A stretch of DNA of 34,709 bases from an uncultured Granulosicoccaceae bacterium (GTDB lineage Bacteria; Pseudomonadota; Gammaproteobacteria; Granulosicoccales; Granulosicoccaceae), in assembly GCA_937951215.1 (NCBI GenBank), contig CALFCE010000287.1:1-34709 (forward strand), read 5' to 3'. Position 1 is the stretch's first letter. Each line of letters opens with the position of its first letter. Under the pieces are notes generated by a model. It had not been told where the DNA came from. It was given only the letters and a program-made list of their open reading frames with translations, and did not search any database. Of this stretch, positions 9,342 through 17,387 are shown in pieces. The translations under genes and the position numbers were made by a program.

Positions 9342-9958
9342 TCTATCTGCTCCACTTCGACAGGGTATTCTTCTCCACTATAAACACGATGACGATAGCG
9401 TTCATCAGTATCGGCAACGGTCACTTCAAAATCCGGCATAAACTCACCGTTGGATAAAAACATCACATGGGGTTTGAGTTGTTCATTCTCTCCCAGACCG
9501 GCTCTTTCTTCCTCCAGTGTTTCCAGAACAATGGGTGAGCCGGAAATATCTACCTGAAAAACCAACTGCTCCGAGGACTCGCGAAAAGCCAGTCTGTCAT
9601 CCGCCAGAATCTCCCAGACTCGCTCACCTTTGTCGTTTACGCTGAGAAAATAGAACTCGTAGGACTCGGGATGGAACCTGATTCCAAATTGCGAGCGCGA
9701 GTAGACTGCCTGATCCGATGCAAGCTCCATCAGCAGACCGATACGCAAAGCTTCTTCACGGATCGTTTTCGGCGTGTTTTTGATACTCAGATTAACCGTG
9801 ACAAACCCAGCCAGAATAGCAATGATCACTATGACCACCATCAGCTCCAGCAGGGTAAACCCGGAGATTTTCCTGACCGCGACCGGCGGGGTGCCAGCCG
9901 CGGGTTTACCAGTATCTGACCTCACGCGAGCTGCCGGTACAATGCACAAGGGTGGCAT
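9338..9958 (-). CDS. gspH: Type II secretion system minor pseudopilin GspH
   Basis: This 206-residue pseudopilin has the mature sequence FTLLELMVVIVIIAILAGF with Glu at position 5 and a GspH-type globular domain (EEALRIGLLMELASDQAVYSR). The residues before the cleavage site number 33 if the ATG at 9958 is used, far more than the usual 5-10. A GTG at codon 12 (9925) would still leave 22. No good Shine-Dalgarno is seen for either, so the start is uncertain. It lies 68 bases after gspG. Confidence 0.9.
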   Translation of the reverse strand: MPPLCIVPAARVRSDTGKPAAGTPPVAVRKISGFTLLELMVVIVIIAILAGFVTVNLSIKNTPKTIREEALRIGLLMELASDQAVYSRSQFGIRFHPESYEFYFLSVNDKGERVWEILADDRLAFRESSEQLVFQVDISGSPIVLETLEEERAGLGENEQLKPHVMFLSNGEFMPDFEVTVADTDERYRHRVYSGEEYPVEVEQIE

Positions 9959-10026
9959 GCAATGAACTGGTATGAGGTGACCAATACGATATCGACAAAG
10001 GTGTTGACTTGATCGTCAGCCAAGAA

Positions 10027-10524
10027 TCAGTTGGTTAAATCAGCATCGTAATCGGTGCCGCCTTCCTGCCCGTCTCTGGCAAGGGAAATAATGTCAAAAG
10101 CGCCAGCTTCACCGGGGCTCATATAGATGTAGTCTCGCCCCCAGGGATCTTTTGGCAGTTTTTGCAGGTAACCGGATGCATTCCAATTGGCAGGTTCCGG
10201 GTCACCCGTGGGCTTCTCCACCAGTGCCTCAAGACCCTGATCGGTCGACGGGTAGTTGAAATTATCCAGGCGATACAACTCCAGTGCCGATGCGATGGAC
10301 GCGATATCCTGTTCTGCCTTGACACGTCGCGCCTGCTCAGGACGATCCATGATCAGAGGCACCACTGCAGCTCCCAAAATGGCAATGATCGCGACCACCA
10401 CCATGATTTCTATCAAGGTGAAACCACGCTGCCCCGGCGAACTCTTGCGCCTTTGGGACTCCCCTTTTGTCCACCCGCTGGACTGGCTGTTGAACCGACT
10501 CCCGAATTGACCTTGGTAAAACAT
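10027..10524 (-). CDS. gspG: Type II secretion system major pseudopilin GspG
   Basis: This is the major pseudopilin that forms the shaft of the pseudopilus, 165 residues as encoded. The cleavage motif is QRG|FTLIEIMVVVAIIAILGA with Glu5. The family's C-terminal features follow: YPSTDQGLEALV, YLQKLPKDPWGRDYIY and the calcium-site residues near GGTDYDADLTN. The leader is about 34 residues, much longer than usual. The start is supported by GGAG six bases before the ATG, and no internal ATG, GTG or TTG precedes the cleavage site, so the long leader looks real. It is the first gsp gene of this block; gspC, D, E and F are not here. Confidence 0.95.
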   Translation of the reverse strand: MFYQGQFGSRFNSQSSGWTKGESQRRKSSPGQRGFTLIEIMVVVAIIAILGAAVVPLIMDRPEQARRVKAEQDIASIASALELYRLDNFNYPSTDQGLEALVEKPTGDPEPANWNASGYLQKLPKDPWGRDYIYMSPGEAGAFDIISLARDGQEGGTDYDADLTN

Positions 10525-10779
10525 GACTTGCTCCGATACTGTTACTTAGGCTTTGATAGGCTAAACCTATAAAGTTCTGTACCAACCTCTCCAGCCGTTA
10601 CGCTGACTGCTTCACTATGCTGTAAAATTCTGCCGGAAATTTGAACCCGTCAGGAATCCAGGAAAGTGGTTGCGGCGCTACCCGGCAACCCGGTACCACC
10701 GTTAAGGATAGCATGCAGGGCGGTTTCGACAGACTCTTCTGCTATGCTTGGTGCGGCTATACAAGTGTCCTCCTAGACC

Positions 10780-11373
10780 ATGCGCAGTTTGCTTTACAAT
10801 CCAGCCATATTATTGGCAATCGCGACAGCAACGCTGTGTCTGCTGCTACAAGCCCTCGGACTCGAGCAGGTGTTGCGATTCGATCGAAGCTCCATAGACA
10901 GCGGAAGCTGGTGGTTATTGCTCACTGGTAATTTTGTGCACCTGAACTGGAACCACCTGCTGCTCAACATGACCGGACTGGTGTTGGTCGTGTTGCTGGT
11001 CTGGTCCAATTTCACCGTACCTGAATGGCTGGTCATCATTGTTCTGTCATCGATTGGCGTAGGCTTGGGCCTGAAATGGCTGGATCCGGGTATCGAGTGG
11101 TATGTTGGATTCAGTGGCACGCTGCATGGACTGATCATGGCAGGCACCCTCGCTGATTTTCGCCGATTTCCGGTGCCCGCAGCGCTGCTGCTGTTGGTGG
11201 TCTGTGCAAAGCTTGCCTGGGAGCAGGTCTACGGGGCGTTGCCGGGCAGCGAGAGTGTGGCCGGGGGGACGGTGGTGGTGAACTCGCACCTCTACGGCGC
11301 CGTTGCCGGCAGTGTGATTGGACTACTGCTGTTACTGGGCGGTAGATTGTTCAGACGCTCAAAGCCAAACTAG
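10780..11373 (+). CDS. rrtA: Rhombosortase (GlyGly-CTERM processing rhomboid-family protease)
   Basis: This 197-residue polytopic membrane protein has the rhomboid-type catalytic elements in rhombosortase style. It has an N-terminal TGNFVHLNWNHLLLNMTGL segment (His/Asn-rich, about 48-66), the nucleophile Ser in GFSGTLHG (about 112-119) and the catalytic His in NSHLYGAVAG near the C-terminus. Rhombosortases cleave proteins with a GlyGly-CTERM tail after or during type II secretion. No protein in this window ends with such a tail, so substrates are elsewhere. The gene is divergent from gspG with 255 bases between, which supports a functional link with the T2SS. Confidence 0.88.
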   Translation: MRSLLYNPAILLAIATATLCLLLQALGLEQVLRFDRSSIDSGSWWLLLTGNFVHLNWNHLLLNMTGLVLVVLLVWSNFTVPEWLVIIVLSSIGVGLGLKWLDPGIEWYVGFSGTLHGLIMAGTLADFRRFPVPAALLLLVVCAKLAWEQVYGALPGSESVAGGTVVVNSHLYGAVAGSVIGLLLLLGGRLFRRSKPN

Positions 11374-11382
11374 CAGCCAGAT

Positions 11383-11769
11383 CTACAGTGCTCCTACGGT
11401 ATTAATGCTGTTCTCAATCTTGCCACACGGCAACAAGGCATGCGGCACCTGATCAAACGCCGCCACCGCAGGCCCCCCTCCCATTGCCTGCACCGGAAAC
11501 ACGACAATATCCAGCAACAGCGAACTGACCAAATCCAGCGCACTGTAAAGTGTTAACCCCAATGTTGGCAGGATTCTTTGTGCGGTTGTTTTATTTCCGG
11601 GTTTGTTTTGAAACCCATGATTTGACCAGTAAGCGGCACAGATCAACGAACTTGCTGCATGTACCGTCCCGTCAAAGGGTTTGCTGTGCCGTGTAAACGA
11701 CAGAGATGAACACCCGCAAAGAAGGAAAAAGAGAATGCAGAGTGTTAGCAGGCGATTCAGACTACTCAT
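11383..11769 (-). CDS. YceK/YidQ-like small lipoprotein
   Basis: The 128-residue product starts at ATG 11769; a TTG extension to 11787 adds six residues and looks unlikely. It has a lipoprotein signal with lipobox FLLCGC, placing the acylated Cys at about residue 19. The rest shows the pattern PFDGTVHAASSL and, later, LGLTLYSALDLVSSLLLDIVVFP, similar to the YceK/YidQ lipoproteins, which have a ...GT... start and a D-P-S...DT.L.P end. The match is by pattern only. It ends 10 bases from the convergent rrtA stop. Confidence 0.55.
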   Translation of the reverse strand: MSSLNRLLTLCILFFLLCGCSSLSFTRHSKPFDGTVHAASSLICAAYWSNHGFQNKPGNKTTAQRILPTLGLTLYSALDLVSSLLLDIVVFPVQAMGGGPAVAAFDQVPHALLPCGKIENSINTVGAL

Positions 11770-11816
11770 ATCGGTATCGTGTACCAACAGTTAACTTGAA
11801 TCAACTATACGATTAA

Positions 11817-11851
11817 AAAAGCCCGATACGACATTCGTCGTATCGGGCTTA
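11817..11851 (-). terminator. Strong rho-independent terminator after the CHRD-spondin gene
   Basis: A perfect 12-bp stem (GCCCGATACGAC / GTCGTATCGGGC) with a 4-base loop spans 11821-11848. It is followed on the minus strand by a run of six T (seen as AAAAAA at 11815-11820). It ends the minus-strand transcript of the CHRD-spondin lipoprotein. On the plus strand the tail is short (TTATT), so it could act weakly in both directions. Confidence 0.85.
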
Positions 11852-11869
11852 TTGCGGTACCACCTTTCC

Positions 11870-11910
11870 AACCCAGTGAGTGCTTCACCCGAAGGAACTC
11901 ACTCGGGTTG
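11870..11910. repeat. Inverted repeat between CHRD gene stop and terminator
   Basis: AACCCAGTGAGT and ACTCACTCGGGTT form an imperfect inverted repeat with one extra base in one arm and a loop of about 14 bases. It sits between the CHRD-spondin stop and the strong terminator, and probably forms a second hairpin in the 3' end of that mRNA. Neither arm has a T-run. Confidence 0.6.
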
Positions 11911-11919
11911 TGTTTTTAC

Positions 11920-13098
11920 TCAGGGTAGCGGAGTAATGGTGACGCGCAATACCGGGCCATTCAAGCTGACTGACTGACCACGAGCGCTCAAGCTACTCAC
12001 TCGTGTATCCGGATCAGGATCGCCTGTGTTGGGGCCAGCCTGACGCTGCACCTGATTCGGGCCTGCACCGGGTTCTTCATCGGCTTCAGTACCTGCGTCC
12101 CAGATGGCAATATCACTTGCCAATACCTCACCGGATACCGGCTGGCCGTTAACAAACAAATCCAGACTATTGTCTGCGTCAGTTGCGGTGTAGAACCAAT
12201 CATTTGAAGGTACAAACATGGTGACGAAATCGAGCTTGTCTCCATCTACTGCCTGGATGGTAAATTCATAAGCACCACCGGGCCCGATGGGACCGGGAGC
12301 ATCTGCACCTACAGGCGTGTTAAAAATCGTAGCACCGGAAACCGTGGTCGGGTAGGGCTCGGCATTGCCATCCTCTGCAACTCCTTCAAGACCTGCATTG
12401 GCAGCATCACGGGGAAGTAGAAGTGGGCTATCGGCAACTTCACGATGGACAACAAAAGCACCTGGAGACAAGGGAACCGCTTGAGTGCTGCCATCGGATG
12501 CCACGTTCAATGTCTCGGGAGTGGAAATATTTTCAAGACGAACGGCAAAAGAGGTCGCGTTTCCAGCATCAATCTGGCCACGGATTTCACCGGGCATGTT
12601 CGCATCCGTGTGGACATTAAAGTAGAGCTCACCTCTGTTGAATGCGCCGACTTCGTCAGCGGTCAATGCCCGGGCATCCGCGGGAACCGCCCAGGTTGCA
12701 CCACCATCAGCGCTTTCCAAACCAATCAATACCGGTCCGGTAGCACCGGCAAAGCCTCTGTGGATGTGCGCCATAACGGCAGGCCCGGACAAATTACTGA
12801 CAGCCAATGTCGCCGTCACAACACCATTTTCATCAACAGAAACATCTGCACTACCGGTAGCCCCATCTGGAACCCCCTGAGGAACAGGTAACTCCTGCGC
12901 TGCATCCAGTGATACCGAAACACTTTGGCCTGAACCAACTCCAGGCTGCTCCGTGGGTTGCTCGACGGGTTGCTCAACCGATTCGTCCGCATCGTTGTCA
13001 TCATTGTCGTCGTTACTGGAACAAGCGCCCAGCGCAAGCATAACGGAAAGTGCAACAGCAGTTTTTATTGGCATATTACTGCCATGTCTTTTCTTCAT
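11920..13098 (-). CDS. Lipoprotein with CHRD domain and spondin-like domain
   Basis: This 392-residue protein begins with a lipoprotein signal (lipobox ALGAC, Cys about residue 26), then a low-complexity acidic linker (NDDNDDNDADE, VEQPVEQPTEQP). A CHRD domain follows (about 55-178: HIHRGFAGATGPVLIGL, RGELYFNVHTDANMPGEIRGQI). A spondin-N-like domain comes next (about 180-365: FAVRLENIST, FVTMFVPSNDWFYT, IAIWDAGTEADEEPGAGPNQ). Both domains are extracellular adhesion or binding modules; the acidic residues in the spondin part are likely metal-binding. A good GGAG lies eight bases before the ATG. The gene stands alone, with a long upstream region and a strong terminator. Role unknown; a surface or periplasmic binding protein is likely. 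Confidence 0.85.
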   Translation of the reverse strand: MKKRHGSNMPIKTAVALSVMLALGACSSNDDNDDNDADESVEQPVEQPTEQPGVGSGQSVSVSLDAAQELPVPQGVPDGATGSADVSVDENGVVTATLAVSNLSGPAVMAHIHRGFAGATGPVLIGLESADGGATWAVPADARALTADEVGAFNRGELYFNVHTDANMPGEIRGQIDAGNATSFAVRLENISTPETLNVASDGSTQAVPLSPGAFVVHREVADSPLLLPRDAANAGLEGVAEDGNAEPYPTTVSGATIFNTPVGADAPGPIGPGGAYEFTIQAVDGDKLDFVTMFVPSNDWFYTATDADNSLDLFVNGQPVSGEVLASDIAIWDAGTEADEEPGAGPNQVQRQAGPNTGDPDPDTRVSSLSARGQSVSLNGPVLRVTITPLP

Positions 13099-13729
13099 AA
13101 GTGGTACTCCAGATTTTTTTTAAATCAAATTCGAAACAAAACCAAACATTATTTACCAGAACGATCAGAAGGCATTGCGTTGTCGCCGCTACTGCAAGTC
13201 ACCTTCCAGCTCATTTACAATACTCACGCCGAGCCGTCAGGCCATCGCGGTAAGTGCTTAGTTGAAGCTGCTTTAATTAAGTTCCAAACGTAAAAATCAC
13301 TTTTTCTTAACATTCGAAATCAGAACAATCCCATTCAGCAAAATCTGAACGCAAACACAGTCAACTCATCAAACTGAGCAACTGATTACAAAACAGCAGT
13401 TAACAATGCAGGATTCGAACTGATTTTGAACTTTCAGCGATAATTAAAATCAGTTCATGCAGCGACGTTATTCCCGGCAAAAGAGCATTGTCTCAGGACA
13501 GGCACCAGAGCCTGACCTGTCTTCAATCACTGGTCACAGCCTTGTCTGAATAATTTCTTTTTGGAAAATTTCTCTAACCTGGAAATGATCCATAACCATA
13601 AATCGAAGCCGAAGGCCTGGAATCAGCTCAGCTGAAATAATCCAGCGCAAAACTGTCTAATTGATCAGAAACAGAAGCTTCAGAGATTTGAACGCTTCAC
13701 TCAGGCAAGGGATCATGTTCTAATTCAGG

Positions 13730-13763
13730 CCACGGAAGTCAGGGCCACTCCTGACTGACGTGG
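13730..13763 (+). promoter_or_regulatory. Hairpin in the leader of the DoxX-like gene
   Basis: The stretch folds as CCACG-GAA-GTCAGG-GCCACT-CCTGAC-TGA-CGTGG: a 6-bp and a 5-bp perfect stem separated by a symmetric 3x3 internal loop. It ends about 40 bases before the likely start codon. It could be an operator dyad or an mRNA leader structure; there is no T-run for termination. Confidence 0.5.
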
Positions 13764-13768
13764 TCAGG

Positions 13769-13799
13769 ATTTTGGGAGTAGTGAATTTTGGGAGTAGTG
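13769..13799 (+). repeat. Tandem 16-base repeat that duplicates a ribosome-binding site
   Basis: ATTTTGGGAGTAGTG occurs twice, at 13769-13783 and 13785-13799. Each copy has a GGGAG core, so the DoxX-like gene has two potential ribosome-binding sites in tandem, the second 10 bases before GTG 13805. The exact repeat points to a recent slippage or duplication. Confidence 0.8.
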
Positions 13800-13804
13800 G
13801 AGAA

Positions 13805-14308
13805 GTGAAAAATACCGTCATAAGTATTATCAGTTGGGCAATTGCATTGTGGTCTTCCAATATTTTCCTGCAATCCTTACCCTATAAATTTACAGGTCAT
13901 CCTGATACTCAACACATCTTCGGAACCATAGGTGGGTGGTTGTCTGGTTTTCTGGGACAAACCATCGGCGGACTTTTCCAGAACTACGGAGCCTATCTGG
14001 TCGGGACCTTTGAGCTGTTAACCAGTATCATTTTGTTGCTGCCCGCTCTGTTATGGCTGATATCAAAAGCGCGCTCAACCTCATTTGTCGGGGTCAGAGC
14101 CAAATTTCACGCCATTGGCGGCCTGTTGGCATCGGCAGTGATGGCGGGTGCTGTTTTCTTCCATCTGTTCAGCCCACTGGGTATAGAAGTTTTGCACGAA
14201 GGCATGAGCGATGGTGGCTCTCTGTTCTATGCAGCACTCTCCATTTTGGTTCTCGGCATCGTTCTGTTTGTCATCAACATGTCACTGCTAAAGTCTGATA
14301 AGCAATAG
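13805..14308 (+). CDS. DoxX-like four-helix membrane protein
   Basis: The product, 167 residues from GTG 13805, has four predicted membrane helices and the DoxX pattern. After helix 1 comes LPYKFTGHPDTQHIFGTIGGWL, then YGAYLVGTFELLTSIILLLPALLWL with the conserved Glu in helix 2. A longer reading from GTG 13760 (182 residues) runs through the tandem repeat and is less likely. DoxX-family proteins are small membrane proteins linked to redox or thiol stress in some bacteria; the role here is unknown. It is convergent with a LysR gene (26 bases between stops). Confidence 0.75.
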   Translation: MKNTVISIISWAIALWSSNIFLQSLPYKFTGHPDTQHIFGTIGGWLSGFLGQTIGGLFQNYGAYLVGTFELLTSIILLLPALLWLISKARSTSFVGVRAKFHAIGGLLASAVMAGAVFFHLFSPLGIEVLHEGMSDGGSLFYAALSILVLGIVLFVINMSLLKSDKQ

Positions 14309-14334
14309 AAGCCAACTCAACATCAGGGCGAAGA

Positions 14335-15243
14335 CTAGCGCTCCCAAATGGGCGGCGAACCAATCTGCTCAACCAGAAAATCGATAAATACCCTCACCTT
14401 TGCGGTGAGCACATTTGATTTTGGATACACAAGCCAGATCGCAGCGCCATCATCCACTTCATAATCCGGAAGAACGCGTTTCAAGGATCCTTCATCCAGC
14501 TCGGTTCGTATTGTCCAGATAGAGCTCATGCATATGCCGACGCCAGCTTTTGCAGCGATACGCACACTTTGCCCGTCATCACAGGTTACTCGTGAGTGCG
14601 TGTTTGGTGGCGGAAACGTACACTCTCTATCTCCACCTCGGGTTGTCAGTTTTCGGGGTGTCGCGCTCGAAAAAGTGATGAGTTGATGCTCTTCAAGGTC
14701 TTCTGGCTCCAATGGCATTTTGTGAAGCTTTAAATAGTCAGGGGACGCACAGAGGATCCGTGTATCTTCCGCAATTTTTCGCCCTATCAGAGAACTGTCC
14801 TCTGCAACGTAGTTCCGCAACGCCAGGTCAAAACCACCTTCAATCAAGTTAAATTTCTTGTCTGAAAGTTTCAGTTCGAAATTCACGTCTGGATAGCGTG
14901 CCAGAAAAATCGGCAAGATGGGAATGACATACAGTTGCGCAAAGGTACTGGAGGCAGCAAATCTCAATGTGCCTTTAATCTCAGCACTGCCCTGCCCCAA
15001 CGCGGCGAGGGCCGCATCTTCCTGAGCAAGAATTTCGCGGGCATAGGGAAGGAACTCTTCACCCTCTAGCGACAGCGATACCTTTCGCGTCGTGCGATGC
15101 AACAAATCTGCTCCCACTTGCTTTTCCAGTTTTGCCAGACGTGCACTGGCAACAGCTGGTGCCAAGCCCAATTGCTGGCCAGCCGCGCTGATATTGAGCA
15201 TATCAGCAGCTATGACAAAGAGCTTGATTCCATCGGTATCCAT
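14335..15243 (-). CDS. LysR-family transcriptional regulator
   Basis: This 302-residue regulator has an N-terminal winged helix-turn-helix (about 3-60: LNISAAGQQLGLAPAVASARLAKLEKQ, read in two parts) and a two-lobed ligand-binding domain (about 90-295: STFAQLYVIPILPIFLARYP, FDLALRNYV, KAGVGICMSSIW). It resembles the CrgA/DsdC-type LysR group with the R-x-T-R-K motif after the recognition helix (LLHRTTRKVSLSLEG). The gene starts 20 bases after the recG stop on the same strand, so read-through from recG is likely. Target unknown; the convergent DoxX-like gene is a candidate by proximity only. Confidence 0.92.
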   Translation of the reverse strand: MDTDGIKLFVIAADMLNISAAGQQLGLAPAVASARLAKLEKQVGADLLHRTTRKVSLSLEGEEFLPYAREILAQEDAALAALGQGSAEIKGTLRFAASSTFAQLYVIPILPIFLARYPDVNFELKLSDKKFNLIEGGFDLALRNYVAEDSSLIGRKIAEDTRILCASPDYLKLHKMPLEPEDLEEHQLITFSSATPRKLTTRGGDRECTFPPPNTHSRVTCDDGQSVRIAAKAGVGICMSSIWTIRTELDEGSLKRVLPDYEVDDGAAIWLVYPKSNVLTAKVRVFIDFLVEQIGSPPIWER

Positions 15244-15263
15244 GCGCCTATTATATAGCTGCT

Positions 15264-17357
15264 TTATACCGAGCCGTACTCTCGCTTCTGCTCGCCAATC
15301 CAGCGCCTGATCAGTGCAGTAACGCAGTCAGGGTGTTCGCTTTGTAACTGATCAGCCACTACCGCGACGGTTGTCAGCAAGCCAGCATCACGACCCAGGT
15401 CGGCTATTTTGAACTCGGTAGCGCCGGTTTGCCTTGTGCCCAGCACCTCGCCGGCGCCCCTTATTTCAAGATCTTTTTCTGCAATCACGAAGCCATCGTT
15501 GGTTTCACGCATGATACCGATACGTTGCTTGGCATTATGAGACAGCGGCCCCTGATAAAGCAGGATGCAAGTACTCTGCGCCTGTCCGCGGCCGACCCGT
15601 CCTCGTAGTTGGTGTAGTTGCGACAGACCCAATCGCTCTGCATTTTCAATCACCATCAGCGAAGCGTTAGGCACATCGACCCCGACCTCAATGACGGTTG
15701 TGGCCACCAGCAATTCAAGTTCACGCTGTTTGAAAGCCTGCATGACCCGTTCTTTGTCTTTGGATTTGAGCCGGCCATGTACCAGACCAATACGGGTCTC
15801 AGGCATTGCTTCACTTAACTGATTGGCGGCATCCTCAGCTGCTTGTGCTTGAAGGGATTCTGATTCTTCGATCAATGTACAAACCCAATACACTTGTCGG
15901 CCTTCGGCGATAGCGGCAGCCACACGTTCAGCAACCTCGGCCCGACGGGCTGCCTCCAGAGCAATCGTTTGCACCGGTTTTCGACCCGGCGGTAATTCAT
16001 CGATAATGGAGCAATCAAGATCAGCGTAGGCAGTCATCGCCAAGGTTCTGGGAATGGGCGTGGCAGTCATGATCAATTGATGTGGAACAAAACCCGCTGT
16101 TGCGCCTTTGTTTCGCAATGCCATTCTTTGATGCACACCAAAACGATGCTGCTCATCGATGATGGCAAGCCCCAGTCGTTCGAACTCAACATCGTCCTGG
16201 AACAAGGCATGGGTTCCGACAACAATACGGCTTCTGCCCATCGCCACAGCTTCTATCGCCGAACGTCGCGCCTTGACGCCCAGCTTGCCGCTCAACCAGC
16301 CAATTTCTATCTGCATTGGCTCAAACCATTCAATAAAATTCAGCAAATGCTGTTCGGCCAGAATTTCGGTTGGTGCCATAATCGCCACCTGCATACCCGC
16401 CTCCACCGCATTGGCAGCAGCCAATGCAGCGACTACTGTTTTTCCCGCACCCACATCGCCTTGCAACAGCCTTAACATAGGCTGCGTACTTTGCATGCTC
16501 TCCACTATTTCCGAGACTACTCTCGACTGTGCTCGAGTTAGCTCGAAACCAAGATCGGCCAGTAACTGGCGACTTAACTTTCCCGCAGGTTGTATGCTGG
16601 GTGCCAGATCCTGCTGTCGCTGCAGGCGCTGCAATTGCAAACCCAGCCGATGAGCGATCAACTCCTCAATGGCCAACCGCTGTAAAGCCGGATGACTACC
16701 CTCAATCAAAGAAGGGATATCAATATCAGAGGGTGGCCGGTGAACCGTTTGCAGAGCTTCCGCTAAATCAGGGAAGCCGTATTGACTGAGCAGAGCAGGA
16801 GGAATCCAGTCCCTGACACGATCAGCCGTCAAAAGGTGGAGTGCCTGATCGGTTAATTTGCGCAAGGTGAGTTGGTGCACACCTTCAGTGGTCGGGTAAA
16901 TCGCGGTCAGGCTGTCTTCAAGCTCGGCGTCGGATTCGATAAACGAATATTCCGGGTGCACCATTTCAAGACCTGCCGGACCTCGCCTGACCTCGGAAAA
17001 GCAACGGATGCAAACGCCACGCTTTAAGGACTTGGCCTGAGCCTGACTGAAATGGAAAAAGCGCAGAGTCAGGGAGCCTGAATTATCTGATGCACGACAC
17101 AACAGAGTTCGACGACGCCTGAAAACAACATCGGCCGCATCGATGACCAGATCGACAACCGCCTCTTCACCGGCGCGTAGTGTTCCTACCTGACGTAGTC
17201 GCGTGCGATCCTGATAGCGAAGCGGCAAATGGAAAAGAACATCCTGCACATTGGATATACCCAAAGGCGCGAGTTTGTCTGCCACCTTGTCACCCACTCC
17301 CTTGAGTTTGGTAACCGGCATTCGGTCAAGCGGTGGCGGTGAGGTCACTACGGTCAT
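15264..17357 (-). CDS. recG: ATP-dependent DNA helicase RecG
   Basis: The 697-residue protein matches RecG, a double-stranded DNA translocase that remodels stalled forks, R-loops and Holliday junctions. It has an N-terminal wedge/OB region (about 60-160), helicase motif I GDVGAGKT (near residue 300), motif II DEQH in IIDEQHRFGVHQRM, motif III TATPIPRTLAMT, and later motifs including VATTVIEVGVDVPNASLMVI and QLRGRVGRG. The C-terminal TRG-like region contains ISLARDAG-like sequence (IADLGRDAGLLTTVAVVADQL). The length is normal (about 690). The gene lies 30 bases after spoT, so it is in one operon with it. Confidence 0.97.
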   Translation of the reverse strand: MTVVTSPPPLDRMPVTKLKGVGDKVADKLAPLGISNVQDVLFHLPLRYQDRTRLRQVGTLRAGEEAVVDLVIDAADVVFRRRRTLLCRASDNSGSLTLRFFHFSQAQAKSLKRGVCIRCFSEVRRGPAGLEMVHPEYSFIESDAELEDSLTAIYPTTEGVHQLTLRKLTDQALHLLTADRVRDWIPPALLSQYGFPDLAEALQTVHRPPSDIDIPSLIEGSHPALQRLAIEELIAHRLGLQLQRLQRQQDLAPSIQPAGKLSRQLLADLGFELTRAQSRVVSEIVESMQSTQPMLRLLQGDVGAGKTVVAALAAANAVEAGMQVAIMAPTEILAEQHLLNFIEWFEPMQIEIGWLSGKLGVKARRSAIEAVAMGRSRIVVGTHALFQDDVEFERLGLAIIDEQHRFGVHQRMALRNKGATAGFVPHQLIMTATPIPRTLAMTAYADLDCSIIDELPPGRKPVQTIALEAARRAEVAERVAAAIAEGRQVYWVCTLIEESESLQAQAAEDAANQLSEAMPETRIGLVHGRLKSKDKERVMQAFKQRELELLVATTVIEVGVDVPNASLMVIENAERLGLSQLHQLRGRVGRGQAQSTCILLYQGPLSHNAKQRIGIMRETNDGFVIAEKDLEIRGAGEVLGTRQTGATEFKIADLGRDAGLLTTVAVVADQLQSEHPDCVTALIRRWIGEQKREYGSV

Positions 17358-17387
17358 TAGAGGCAGACCAATAAATGAGAAGAATAG

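Larger units (their letters stand above)
13099..13804. other. Long intergenic region between the CHRD lipoprotein and the DoxX-like gene
   Basis: About 700 bases hold no convincing gene. It must carry the promoter of the minus-strand CHRD gene (left) and that of the plus-strand DoxX-like gene (right). It is AT-richer than its neighbours. Near the right end lie a two-part hairpin (13730-13763) and a tandem 16-base repeat (13769-13799), both listed separately. I recognise no RNA family in the rest. Confidence 0.6.
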
